36,420 nucleotides of DNA from Eggerthellaceae bacterium (GTDB taxonomy: Bacteria; Actinomycetota; Coriobacteriia; Coriobacteriales; Eggerthellaceae). The notes beneath the pieces were generated by a model that saw only the letters and a list, made by a program, of their open reading frames with translations, had not been told where the DNA came from and searched no databases. The number at the start of each line of letters is the position of its first letter. Positions within the stretch are counted from its first letter, which is position 1. Both the position numbers and the translations under genes were made by a program. This document shows, one piece after another, positions 24,556 through 32,649 of this stretch. The stretch is from NCBI GenBank assembly GCA_022792415.1, contig JAAWAY010000151.1:1-36420 (forward strand), written 5' to 3'.

Positions 24556-24883
24556 GGCCCAGGAGCAGGCCGCCGTCATCACCTACTGCGAGCTTCGCGG
24601 AATCCCCGTCTACCACATCCCCAACGAGGGCAAGCGCAGCGTGTACGCCGGGGCAAACCTGAAGCGCCAGGGCCTTCGGGCTGGCGTGCCAGACCTCTGC
24701 ATCCCGGTGGCGCGCGGGCGCTACCACTCCCTCTACATCGAGATGAAGGCCGACGGTGGCAAGGTCACCCCCAAGCAGGCCGAGTGGATAGCCCTGCTCA
24801 GGGGCCAGGGGATGTGCGCCGCCGTGTGCGTCGGGGCCGACAACGCCAAGGCCCTCATAGACCGGTACATGGCCCTCGGATGA
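24548..24883 (+). CDS. VRR-NUC domain nuclease
   Basis: GIPVYHIPNEGKRS...GLRAGVPDLCIPVARGRYHSLYIEMKADGGKVTPKQAEWIALLRGQG. Confidence 0.9.
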   Translation: MSEAQEQAAVITYCELRGIPVYHIPNEGKRSVYAGANLKRQGLRAGVPDLCIPVARGRYHSLYIEMKADGGKVTPKQAEWIALLRGQGMCAAVCVGADNAKALIDRYMALG

Positions 24884-24900
24884 TCGGGAATCCGGCACTC

Positions 24901-24920
24901 TGCTACACGCGTTGCACAAT
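24901..24920 (+). repeat. 20-bp exact repeat copy 2: TGCTACACGCGTTGCACAAT
   Basis: Identical to 16881-16900. Confidence 0.95.
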
Positions 24921-25004
24921 CTACCCATCGCCACGCGCCGCGGAAAAAGCGCACCCGAAGCGCGCAGAGAAGCGCGGAAACAAACACTGGGAAGGAATGG
25001 GTAG
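24921..25004 (+). promoter_or_regulatory. Leader of capsid operon bounded by CTACCCAT/ATGGGTAG inverted repeat
   Basis: CTACCCAT 24921-24928 pairs with ATGGGTAG 24997-25004 immediately before the scaffold ATG. Confidence 0.5.
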
Positions 25005-25535
25005 ATGGCAGACGAGAAAAGCACCGAGACCGGTACCGAGGAAGAGGCGGCCGAGGGCGGTGCGCAGCAGAAGCCAGAGGATGACGCCGCCGAGGAGGGC
25101 GTGGTCGACAAGCACGGCCACCCTGGCATCAGCGAGGGCAAGTACGAGCGCGACATCAAGGAGCGCGACGAGCGGATTGCCGAGCTAGAGGCGCAGATCG
25201 CCAAGGCCGCCGAGACGGAGGCCGGGCGAAAGGAGCTTCAGGAGCAGATCGAGGCCCTGAAGGCCGAGAGCGCCGACAAGGAGCTGGCGTACAAGCTCGA
25301 GCTGGCCGGCTGCCTCGACGAGAAGGCCGCCAAGGCGCGAATTGGTGACTTCGACGGCGATGTGGCCAAGCTGAAGGAAGGCTGCCCCTACCTGTTCGAG
25401 CAGAAGGAGCAGAAGGGCTCCATGGGCCTCAAGCCCGGCGGCGCCCCGAAGCTGACGCGCGAGCAGATCCGCAAGATCAAGGACGCTGACAAGCGCCGCA
25501 AGGCCATCGCGGACAACCTCGATATGTACGAATAG
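25005..25535 (+). CDS. Scaffolding protein, GP20-like
   Basis: Acidic coiled coil KYERDIKERDERIAELEAQIAKAAE...; before capsid gene. Confidence 0.85.
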   Translation: MADEKSTETGTEEEAAEGGAQQKPEDDAAEEGVVDKHGHPGISEGKYERDIKERDERIAELEAQIAKAAETEAGRKELQEQIEALKAESADKELAYKLELAGCLDEKAAKARIGDFDGDVAKLKEGCPYLFEQKEQKGSMGLKPGGAPKLTREQIRKIKDADKRRKAIADNLDMYE

Positions 25536-25544
25536 GAGCATTGA

Positions 25545-26642
25545 ATGGCAGAGATGATCAAGGCGGCCGACCTGGCGAAGGTGTCCGCAATCGACTTCGT
25601 TGAGAGCTTCCACGAGGACATCCGCGTCCTGCAGGAGGTGCTGGGCATCACCCGCAAGGTCGAGAAGGTTCCCGGCCAGGTCATCAAGACCTACAAGGTC
25701 GTAGGCACCCTCGAGGACGGGGCCGTGGCCGAGGGCGAGGACATCCCTCTGTCCCACTACAAGACCGAGGTGGCCGGCGTCTTCGAGCTGACGCTTGAGA
25801 AGTACCGCAAGCAGACCACCCTCGAGGCGATCAACGACAAGGGCTACAAGCAGGCCGTCGTTGACACCGACACGAAGATGCGCCGCCAGGTTCAGGCTCG
25901 CATCCGTGGGAAGTTCTTCAACTTTATCAAGACCGGCACCGGAACTGCATCCGGCAAGGGCCTGAAGGGCGCTCTGGCCCAGACGCGCGCCGAGCTGACG
26001 GTGCTGTTCGAGGACTACGGCGTGGGCGACTCCGACCTGATCTACATGGTCAACCCCTATGACATCGCCGACCACCTCGAGGACACCGAGCTGACGACGC
26101 AGGAAGTCTTCGGCATGCGCTACATCGAGAAGTTCCTGAACCTGTACGACGTTCTTGAGTTCAGCGGCGTTCCCCAGGGCAAGGTCATTGCCACTGCCAA
26201 GGACAACCTCATCCTGTACTACACCAACCCGGCGAACTCCGAGGTCGGCAAGGCGTTCGACTTCATCACCGACGAGACGGGCCTGATCGGCATCCACCAC
26301 GACACCACGTACCGCAACCTCACCACCGACACGGTGGTCGTGTGCGGCCTTGAGTTCTACGCGGAGCTGATCGACCGCGTGGTCGTCGGCACCATCGCGA
26401 GCGATGGGGCCGCAGCGGCCGCCCTGGCCGACTTCGGCGTCCCGGTTGGCCCGGGCTACCCCGAGGACAAGGCGCTGGACGACATGACCATCGGAGAGCT
26501 CAAGGCCTACGCCGAGTGGAACGGCATCGACATCAAGGGCCTGACCAAGAAGCAGGACATCCTCGACGCGATCCTGCGCGCCGATGACGAGCCTGCGGAG
26601 GGCGAGCCTGCCGACGAGGCCGCCGAGGGCCAGGAGGCCTAG
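25545..26642 (+). CDS. Major capsid protein with C-terminal HeH/LEM-like domain
   Basis: Position after scaffold; GTLEDGAVAEGEDIPLSHYKTEVAGVFELTLEKYRKQTTLEAIND; C-term MTIGELKAYAEWNGIDIKGLTKKQDILDAIL. Confidence 0.88.
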   Translation: MAEMIKAADLAKVSAIDFVESFHEDIRVLQEVLGITRKVEKVPGQVIKTYKVVGTLEDGAVAEGEDIPLSHYKTEVAGVFELTLEKYRKQTTLEAINDKGYKQAVVDTDTKMRRQVQARIRGKFFNFIKTGTGTASGKGLKGALAQTRAELTVLFEDYGVGDSDLIYMVNPYDIADHLEDTELTTQEVFGMRYIEKFLNLYDVLEFSGVPQGKVIATAKDNLILYYTNPANSEVGKAFDFITDETGLIGIHHDTTYRNLTTDTVVVCGLEFYAELIDRVVVGTIASDGAAAAALADFGVPVGPGYPEDKALDDMTIGELKAYAEWNGIDIKGLTKKQDILDAILRADDEPAEGEPADEAAEGQEA

Positions 26643-26644
26643 AC

Positions 26645-27007
26645 GTGGAGGCGCCCGGCTACGACTTCTACGCCAACGAGTACGGCGGCGTCCTGATCGC
26701 CGAGGAAGACTGGCGCACGTACGCCGGGCCTGCCATGGCCTACCTCGCCCGCCTCACGGCAACGTGCCGCGTGACGCCCTACGCGCCCGATGGGCGTGAG
26801 CGGGCCGTATGCGCGGCCGCAGAGGCCCTTCACGGGCTGTCTGAGGCCGAGGGGCGGGCGGCGGTAAGGTCGGCCAGCATCGGCTCCGTCAGCACGTCAT
26901 ATGACGCCACGCGGGGCGGTGCGGTCGACCTGACGCCCAAGGGCAAGGCGGCCGCGCTGCTGCGGGCCGTGAGCCTCTACGTCCACGTGTTTGCGGGCGT
27001 GCGATGA
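26645..27007 (+). CDS. Head-tail connector-like protein
   Basis: Position; GYDFYANEYGGVLIAEEDWRTYAGPAMAYLARLT. Confidence 0.7.
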   Translation: MEAPGYDFYANEYGGVLIAEEDWRTYAGPAMAYLARLTATCRVTPYAPDGRERAVCAAAEALHGLSEAEGRAAVRSASIGSVSTSYDATRGGAVDLTPKGKAAALLRAVSLYVHVFAGVR

Positions 27008-27366
27008 TCGGCGCTCCCAACCCGCTCATATACGACCTATGCGACGACACGGTGACCGTGTACCGCCGCGAGGCTGACGGCACCGTCAGCCGGGTCGTGC
27101 ATCCCAGGGCGTTCCTCGATTACACGCAGGTTCGCACCGTGGGCAAGACCGGCAGCACCGACGCGTCCACCTTCCTCTTGGTGATACCTGGGGACGCAGA
27201 CGTTCGGAAGGGAGACAAGGTGCTGCTGGGCGAGGGGCCTGAGATCGACGGGGCGGCGGGGTGGAACTCGCTCATCCCGGCCAAGGTTGACGGCCTGGTC
27301 GTGGTTGGGAGCGTCGACAAGAAGCGATGGGGCGGCAAGGTAGCCCACACGGAGGCCGGTGATTAG
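27004..27366 (+). CDS. Head closure/minor capsid protein
   Basis: Position and size; ATGA overlap. Confidence 0.65.
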   Translation: MIGAPNPLIYDLCDDTVTVYRREADGTVSRVVHPRAFLDYTQVRTVGKTGSTDASTFLLVIPGDADVRKGDKVLLGEGPEIDGAAGWNSLIPAKVDGLVVVGSVDKKRWGGKVAHTEAGD

Positions 27367-27368
27367 GC

Positions 27369-27737
27369 GTGAGGGTGCGCGTCAATGTTGACATGAGGCC
27401 CGTTTACAAGGTCATGGAGGATCTGGGCGTGACGGAGCACGGGAAGGTGCAGCAGTACCTCACCGAGCGCGTGCTGTTCCGGATGCGCCGGTACATGCCC
27501 TGGCTCACCGGCCTCACGGCCAGCAGCCTCACGTCCGCCACATCCCCCACGACCATCGAGGTCAACGCCCCCTATGCCCGGTACCTGTACAACGGAAAGG
27601 CGCCGAGCGGCAGGGATCTCAACTACACGAAGACGCCCAACGCCCTGGCCGGCCCGCACTGGGACAGGACGCTGGCGCAGAACGAGGGGGCGGCCATAGC
27701 CCGCGAGGTCGAGGAATACGCCAGGAGCCTCCGATGA
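27369..27737 (+). CDS. Minor capsid/neck protein
   Basis: RRYMPWLTGLTASSLTSATSPTTIEVNAPYARYLYNGKA. Confidence 0.75.
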   Translation: MRVRVNVDMRPVYKVMEDLGVTEHGKVQQYLTERVLFRMRRYMPWLTGLTASSLTSATSPTTIEVNAPYARYLYNGKAPSGRDLNYTKTPNALAGPHWDRTLAQNEGAAIAREVEEYARSLR

Positions 27738-28189
27738 GCGACGCGCTTGAGGCGATGAGGGAGTTCGTCCGGGCCTACCCCGGAGCGGACATCCTTTCTG
27801 AGCTGGCAATCGACTACACGGACAGCATCCCAAACTGCGGGGGGCTGTTCCCGTCCGGCCTAGTCGAGGTAGCCCGCAGGCGCGACATCCTGGGCAACGC
27901 CTCCGTCGACTGCCAGTACAACTTCGCTTTGTACGCGGCCATGGAGAAGGCCCCTGGTGAGGACGAGGCGGCCACCTACAACGCATCGTGGCTGATGGGG
28001 TTCCAGGAGTGGGTGCAGGCGCAGTCCATGACGGGCCAGGCCCCCTCATTCGGGGACGATCCGCGCAACGAGAGCATAACGGCGCAGAACGGCGCCCTGT
28101 ACTCGGCCGAGGACGGGGGGACGGCCCTCTACGTCATACAGATATCAGCCAAGTTCACCAAGAACTACGGAAGGAAGCAGAATGGCTAA
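27734..28189 (+). CDS. Tail terminator/minor capsid C-like protein
   Basis: MSDALEAMREFVRAYPGADILSELAIDYTDSIPNCGGLFPSGLVEVARRRDILGN; position. Confidence 0.75.
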   Translation: MSDALEAMREFVRAYPGADILSELAIDYTDSIPNCGGLFPSGLVEVARRRDILGNASVDCQYNFALYAAMEKAPGEDEAATYNASWLMGFQEWVQAQSMTGQAPSFGDDPRNESITAQNGALYSAEDGGTALYVIQISAKFTKNYGRKQNG

Positions 28190-28730
28190 CGACACCACGT
28201 TCACCACGACGCCGGGGCAGACCATCGCCCGCGAGCAGCTTATCGCGTACCTGAACACGGCCACGGCGGCCGCCCCCGTGTGGGGCGCTCTTGGAACCCG
28301 CGTAGAGGATTCCAACATGGACTACGATTGGAGCGACGAGAGCAAGCAGGACGTCCTCGGCAACGTCCACTCCACCATGAAGAAGCCCATCATCACCCAG
28401 AGCTTCGACCCCTGCAACCTCGACTCCGGCGACAGCGCCATCTCGAAGGTATGGAAGCTGGGAGTGCATGACCAGGACGCCCAGGCCCTCTGCAGCATGG
28501 ATCTGCTGATCGTCCACCTCTACGCCGGCTCCACCGCCGCGCCCTTCGCCGAGCGCTACCCGTCCTCCATGGTCAAGCCCACGGGCCTTGGCGGCGAGGG
28601 CGGCGGCTCCATCGAGATGCCTATCGACATCACCTACGGCGGCAAGCGCGAGACCGGCACGGCCAACATCGCCGCCGACGGCAAGGTCACGTTCACGCCC
28701 GACGGCGCGGCGCCCGCCAAGGTCAACTAG
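28182..28730 (+). CDS. Major tail (tube) protein
   Basis: Position; beta-rich protein ending GGKRETGTANIAADGKVTFTPDGA. Confidence 0.75.
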   Translation: MANDTTFTTTPGQTIAREQLIAYLNTATAAAPVWGALGTRVEDSNMDYDWSDESKQDVLGNVHSTMKKPIITQSFDPCNLDSGDSAISKVWKLGVHDQDAQALCSMDLLIVHLYAGSTAAPFAERYPSSMVKPTGLGGEGGGSIEMPIDITYGGKRETGTANIAADGKVTFTPDGAAPAKVN

Positions 28731-28747
28731 CGGGGGGAGGAGGAGAA

Positions 28748-29200
28748 ATGGCGAAGAAGCTCTCTTTTGACACCGGCGTAGCCGAGTACGACATCAACGG
28801 CAAGGTGAAGGTGCGCTTCAACCCCACCGACAGCGGGTTCGTCGAGCGCCTGTACAAGCTGTTCAGTGACCTCGAGGCGAAGCAGGGCGAGTTCCAGGAG
28901 CGCATTGACGAGATCGGCGAAGACGGCGAGGCCATGTTCGCATACGCCGCAGAGCGTGATGCGGAGATGCGCGCGATGATCGACGGCCTGCTCGGTGACG
29001 GCGTGGCAGCCGCGCTGTTCCCCGGAATGAACTGCTACGCCCTGGCCGACGGACTCCCGGTGTGGGTGAACCTCATGTTCGCCCTTGCCGAGGAGGTGGA
29101 GAAGGCGTACGAGGACGAGCAGGGCCGCAGCGACCCGCGCATACGCGGCTACAACAAGAAGTACGAGGCCATGCGCGCGAAGTACAAGCGGGTGAAGTAG
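28748..29200 (+). CDS. Tail assembly chaperone-like protein
   Basis: Between tail tube and Gp15-like genes; KKLSFDTGVAEYDINGKVKVRFNPTDSGFVERLYKLFSDLEAK. Confidence 0.65.
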   Translation: MAKKLSFDTGVAEYDINGKVKVRFNPTDSGFVERLYKLFSDLEAKQGEFQERIDEIGEDGEAMFAYAAERDAEMRAMIDGLLGDGVAAALFPGMNCYALADGLPVWVNLMFALAEEVEKAYEDEQGRSDPRIRGYNKKYEAMRAKYKRVK

Positions 29201-29203
29201 CCG

Positions 29204-29797
29204 GTGTTCTACGACCTCCCTACATCGGTTGAGATAGGCGGCGCCACGTGGCCCATCCGCAGCGACTTCCGCGCCGCCATCGACATGATCCAGATCATGG
29301 CCGACCCGGAGATCGACGACCGTGAGCGCACCCTGCTCCTGCTCGAGGTGTTCATCGACGAGTGGGAGGAGGAGCGCGAGGACGGCGAGGTCGTGTCCCA
29401 CGGCTGGTGGGAGATCAGCACGTCCGACTACCAGGAGGCCGTCGAGAGGGCCTTCTGGTTCGTCGGTGGCGGCAAGGAGGGCGGCGGCGGGCGCAAGCCG
29501 AAGCTGATGGACTGGGAGCAGGACTTCCAGCTCATAGTCTCCCCCGTGAACCACGTGCTGGGCTTCGAGTGCCGTGAGGCCGAGTACCTGCATTGGTGGA
29601 CGTTCCTCGGCGCCTACTACGACATAGGCGACTGCCTGTTCGCGCAGGTGGTCGGCATACGCAAGAAGAAGGCCAAGGGCGTGAAGCTCGACAAGTCAGA
29701 CCAGGCGTTCGCGAGGGAGAACGCCGACCTGGTGAACCTGAAGGTGAAGGCCACCGCCACGGAGGAGGCGGTGTTCGATGAGTGGATTAGGGCCTAG
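29204..29797 (+). CDS. Gp15-like tail assembly protein
   Basis: FYDLPTSVEIGGATWPIRSDFRAAIDMIQIMADPEIDDRER...VSPVNHVLGFECREAEYLHWWTFLGAYYDIG; GTG start. Confidence 0.85.
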   Translation: MFYDLPTSVEIGGATWPIRSDFRAAIDMIQIMADPEIDDRERTLLLLEVFIDEWEEEREDGEVVSHGWWEISTSDYQEAVERAFWFVGGGKEGGGGRKPKLMDWEQDFQLIVSPVNHVLGFECREAEYLHWWTFLGAYYDIGDCLFAQVVGIRKKKAKGVKLDKSDQAFARENADLVNLKVKATATEEAVFDEWIRA

Positions 29798-29799
29798 CG

Positions 29800-32247
29800 A
29801 TGGCTGAAGACGGAAGCATAACGTTCTCCACCGCGCTCGACAACGAGCAGCTTGAGCGTGAGCTGAAGCGTGCCGAGCGCGAGGTGAAGGAACTAGAGGA
29901 CAAGGTGTCCAAGTGGAACGGCAACAAGTCGGCCATCGAGCAGCAGATGGAGAGCGCGGAGCGCGCCATCGAGGCCACGAAGGCCGAGATAGCCAGCCTC
30001 ACTGCCAAGATGGAGGCGGTGCCGGAGAACATCGGAGACCCTGACGCATACCTGCGGAGCCAGCAGCAGGTGAAGAAGTACGAGGCGATGATCGCAGACG
30101 CCAACGGTCACCTAGAAGGTCAGGTCGCCGACATCGACAAGCTGAACAACAAGTGGCAGGAGGCCGACGGCAAGGTCTCGCAGTACGGCGGTCAGCTCAA
30201 CACGGCGAAGGCGCGCCAGAAGGAGCTTGGGACGGAGTACGCCGCGTCGATGGGCAGGGCTGGCGCCGCGACGGGCAAGGGGCTTGCGGCCATGGGGGCC
30301 AAGTGGGACGCCTTCGCCGCGAAGGTTCAGGCGCACATCAAGAAGCTGTTCGTGTTCTCCTTAGTCCTGGGCGCGCTGTCGAAGATGAAGGACTACCTGT
30401 CCGAGGCTGTCAAGGAATCAGACCAGTTCTCTGCCAGCTTCGCCAACCTGAAGGCCACGCTCGCCGGGTTCGCGGCTCCCATCGTCAGCCTGGTGACCAG
30501 CGTCCTTACGGGCCTCATCAACGTCGTGACGTCGATGCTGATGTCACTTGCGCGCCTGATCGACATGGTTTTCCGCACCGATATAGCCGGATCCATCAAG
30601 GCGGCGAAGGACGCCGCTAAGGCGGCCGAGCGGGAGGCAAAGGCAAAGAAGAAGACGGCGAAGGCCGCCAAGGAGGCCACCAAGCAGATCATGGCGTTCG
30701 ACGAGATCAACGCCATGGCCGCCGACCGCAGCGCCGATACTGACACGGGCATAGGTGACGGGGGCGGCGCCCTCGACTGGGACGCCCTGGGCGCGGGCAA
30801 GATCGACGAGGCCCTGGCGCAGATCATGCTCATCCTCGGTGCGGCCCTGCTTGCCGTTGGCGCCATCCTCGCGTTCTCGGGCATCAACATCCCGCTGGGC
30901 ATCACGCTCATGGCCATAGGCGCGCTCATGATCTACACGGCGGCGTCAGAGCAGTGGGATAACCTGCCAGCAGAGGTTCAGCAGGCTATAACGGCCGTGA
31001 TGCTCGTCGTGGGATCGGCGCTACTCGTCCTTGGCTGCATCTTGGCGTTCGCGGTTCCCGGTGCCCAGGCGCTCGGCATCGGGATGATGGCGGCAGGGGC
31101 CGCCCTCCTGTGGTCTGCCGTCGGCATCAACTGGGACAGCATGGACGCCGAGATGAAGGGCGTCGTGTCGGGGCTCATGGGCCTGCTGAGCGCGGCCCTC
31201 CTCGTCGTCGGTGCCATCCTCTGCTTCTCCGGAGGGGGAACACCGCTCGGAATCGGCCTCATTGCCCTTGGCGCAGCCGGCCTAGCTGCTGATGCGGCCA
31301 TCAATTGGGACTCTATGCCTGATGAGATCAAGAACGTCGTATCGGTATTGTTTGGGGTGCTGAGCGTCGCCTTCCTTGTCATCGGAGCGGTTCTCGCCTT
31401 CTCTGGGCCAGCTATGGCCCCGGTAGGCGTCGGACTGATGCTCATAGGGGCTGGGCTTCTTGTGGCGAACGCGGCCCTGAACTGGGATCGTATGCCGCAG
31501 GAGGTAAGGAATACCGTCTCAACGATCATGACTATAGTCAGCGGGGCTCTGATAGTCATAGGAATCGTCCTGATCTGCACCGGCGTCGGGATTCCCCTCG
31601 GAATCGCCTGCATCCTGGCCGGAATCGGCTCGTTCGTCGCAGCTGTCGCCCTCAACACCGATTGGTTCCTCGGCATCGTGCAGGACATATGGGCGGGGGT
31701 CACCTCGTTCTGGAACAGCTACATCGCACCCATCTTCACCTACCAGTGGTGGGCCGACAAGTTCAAGTGCATCGCAAACGGATTGATCCGCGCGGTCAAC
31801 AACGGGCTCAACGCCTTCGGCGGCTTCATCAACAACGTCACTAGCGGCTTGTCTGGGTTGCTGCGCGGCTTCGGCATCGAGTGGTCGTGGTCGGTGAGGA
31901 TGCCTCAGCTGCCGTACCTGGCGCAGGGCGCTGTGATCCCGCCTAACCGCAAGTTCGCGGCCGTCCTGGGCGACCAGAAGAGCGGCTACAACCTCGAGGC
32001 ACCCGAGGGGCTGATCCGCCAGATCGTCCGTGAGGAGGCGGGCATGGGCGGCCAGGACATGGTGAACGCGGTGCAGCAGGGCATGGCGCTCGCATTGATG
32101 CAGATGCTTCCGATCCTCAAGGAAGACCAGGGCGGCGATGTTGTCTTGTCCCTGAACATAGACGGGGTGCAGTTGGCGGTTGCCAGCGAGAAGGGCCGGG
32201 CTACCGCCGTGCGGCGCGGGATGCTGAAGCCCGAGATCGTGTTCTAA
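29800..32247 (+). CDS. Tape measure protein
   Basis: 815 aa, N-terminal coiled coil, central hydrophobic repeats, position. Confidence 0.92.
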   Translation: MAEDGSITFSTALDNEQLERELKRAEREVKELEDKVSKWNGNKSAIEQQMESAERAIEATKAEIASLTAKMEAVPENIGDPDAYLRSQQQVKKYEAMIADANGHLEGQVADIDKLNNKWQEADGKVSQYGGQLNTAKARQKELGTEYAASMGRAGAATGKGLAAMGAKWDAFAAKVQAHIKKLFVFSLVLGALSKMKDYLSEAVKESDQFSASFANLKATLAGFAAPIVSLVTSVLTGLINVVTSMLMSLARLIDMVFRTDIAGSIKAAKDAAKAAEREAKAKKKTAKAAKEATKQIMAFDEINAMAADRSADTDTGIGDGGGALDWDALGAGKIDEALAQIMLILGAALLAVGAILAFSGINIPLGITLMAIGALMIYTAASEQWDNLPAEVQQAITAVMLVVGSALLVLGCILAFAVPGAQALGIGMMAAGAALLWSAVGINWDSMDAEMKGVVSGLMGLLSAALLVVGAILCFSGGGTPLGIGLIALGAAGLAADAAINWDSMPDEIKNVVSVLFGVLSVAFLVIGAVLAFSGPAMAPVGVGLMLIGAGLLVANAALNWDRMPQEVRNTVSTIMTIVSGALIVIGIVLICTGVGIPLGIACILAGIGSFVAAVALNTDWFLGIVQDIWAGVTSFWNSYIAPIFTYQWWADKFKCIANGLIRAVNNGLNAFGGFINNVTSGLSGLLRGFGIEWSWSVRMPQLPYLAQGAVIPPNRKFAAVLGDQKSGYNLEAPEGLIRQIVREEAGMGGQDMVNAVQQGMALALMQMLPILKEDQGGDVVLSLNIDGVQLAVASEKGRATAVRRGMLKPEIVF
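30778..31662 (+). repeat. Five tandem 58-60 aa hydrophobic repeats in the tape measure protein
   Basis: Conserved Trp codons at 30778, 30955, 31132, 31306, 31483, 31663; unit NWDxMPxExxxVVSxLxxxLSxALLVxGAxLxFSG....GxGLMxxGAxxL. Confidence 0.85.
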
Positions 32248-32256
32248 GGGGGGCTA

Positions 32257-32649
32257 GTGGCGAGCAGTCTTGAAGTGGGAACGAAGCTGAGTGACCTGCG
32301 TGAGGTGCCGGTCGAGCCCGACACGATCAACTGGGGCCTGAACGACATATCGTCCTCTGACGCGGGGCGCACCCAGGACGCCAACTGCACCATGTACAAG
32401 CACCGCATAGCGCAGAAGCGCAAGCTGTCCCTGTCGTGGCTCAACCCCACGCTCGAGCAGACGTCGACTATCCTCAAGATGTTCAACCCCGAGTACATCT
32501 TCGTTCGCTTCGTCGACCCATACGAGGGGCACTCCGTGACGCGTGAGTTCTACACGGGCGACAAGGCGTCGCCGTTCAAGAGCATAACGCTCAACGATCC
32601 GGCGAGAACCGTCCTGACCTCGCTCTCGTTCGACATAGTGGAGCGGTAG
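32257..32649 (+). CDS. Tail protein (DUF6711-like)
   Basis: GTG start; YKHRIAQKRKLSLSWLNPTLEQTSTILKMFNPEYIFVRFVDPYEG. Confidence 0.7.
   Translation: MASSLEVGTKLSDLREVPVEPDTINWGLNDISSSDAGRTQDANCTMYKHRIAQKRKLSLSWLNPTLEQTSTILKMFNPEYIFVRFVDPYEGHSVTREFYTGDKASPFKSITLNDPARTVLTSLSFDIVER

Noticed and set aside
25185-26300. 371-aa minus-strand ORF opposite the scaffold and capsid genes
   Set aside because: Shadow ORF from high-GC codon bias; Leu/Val/Gly-rich low-complexity translation antisense to confident structural genes.
27363-28049. 228-aa minus-strand ORF
   Set aside because: Pro/Arg-rich antisense reading of connector genes.
29180-29220. Programmed frameshift between tail chaperone genes
   Set aside because: No convincing slippery heptamer; the second gene has its own GTG start directly after the stop.
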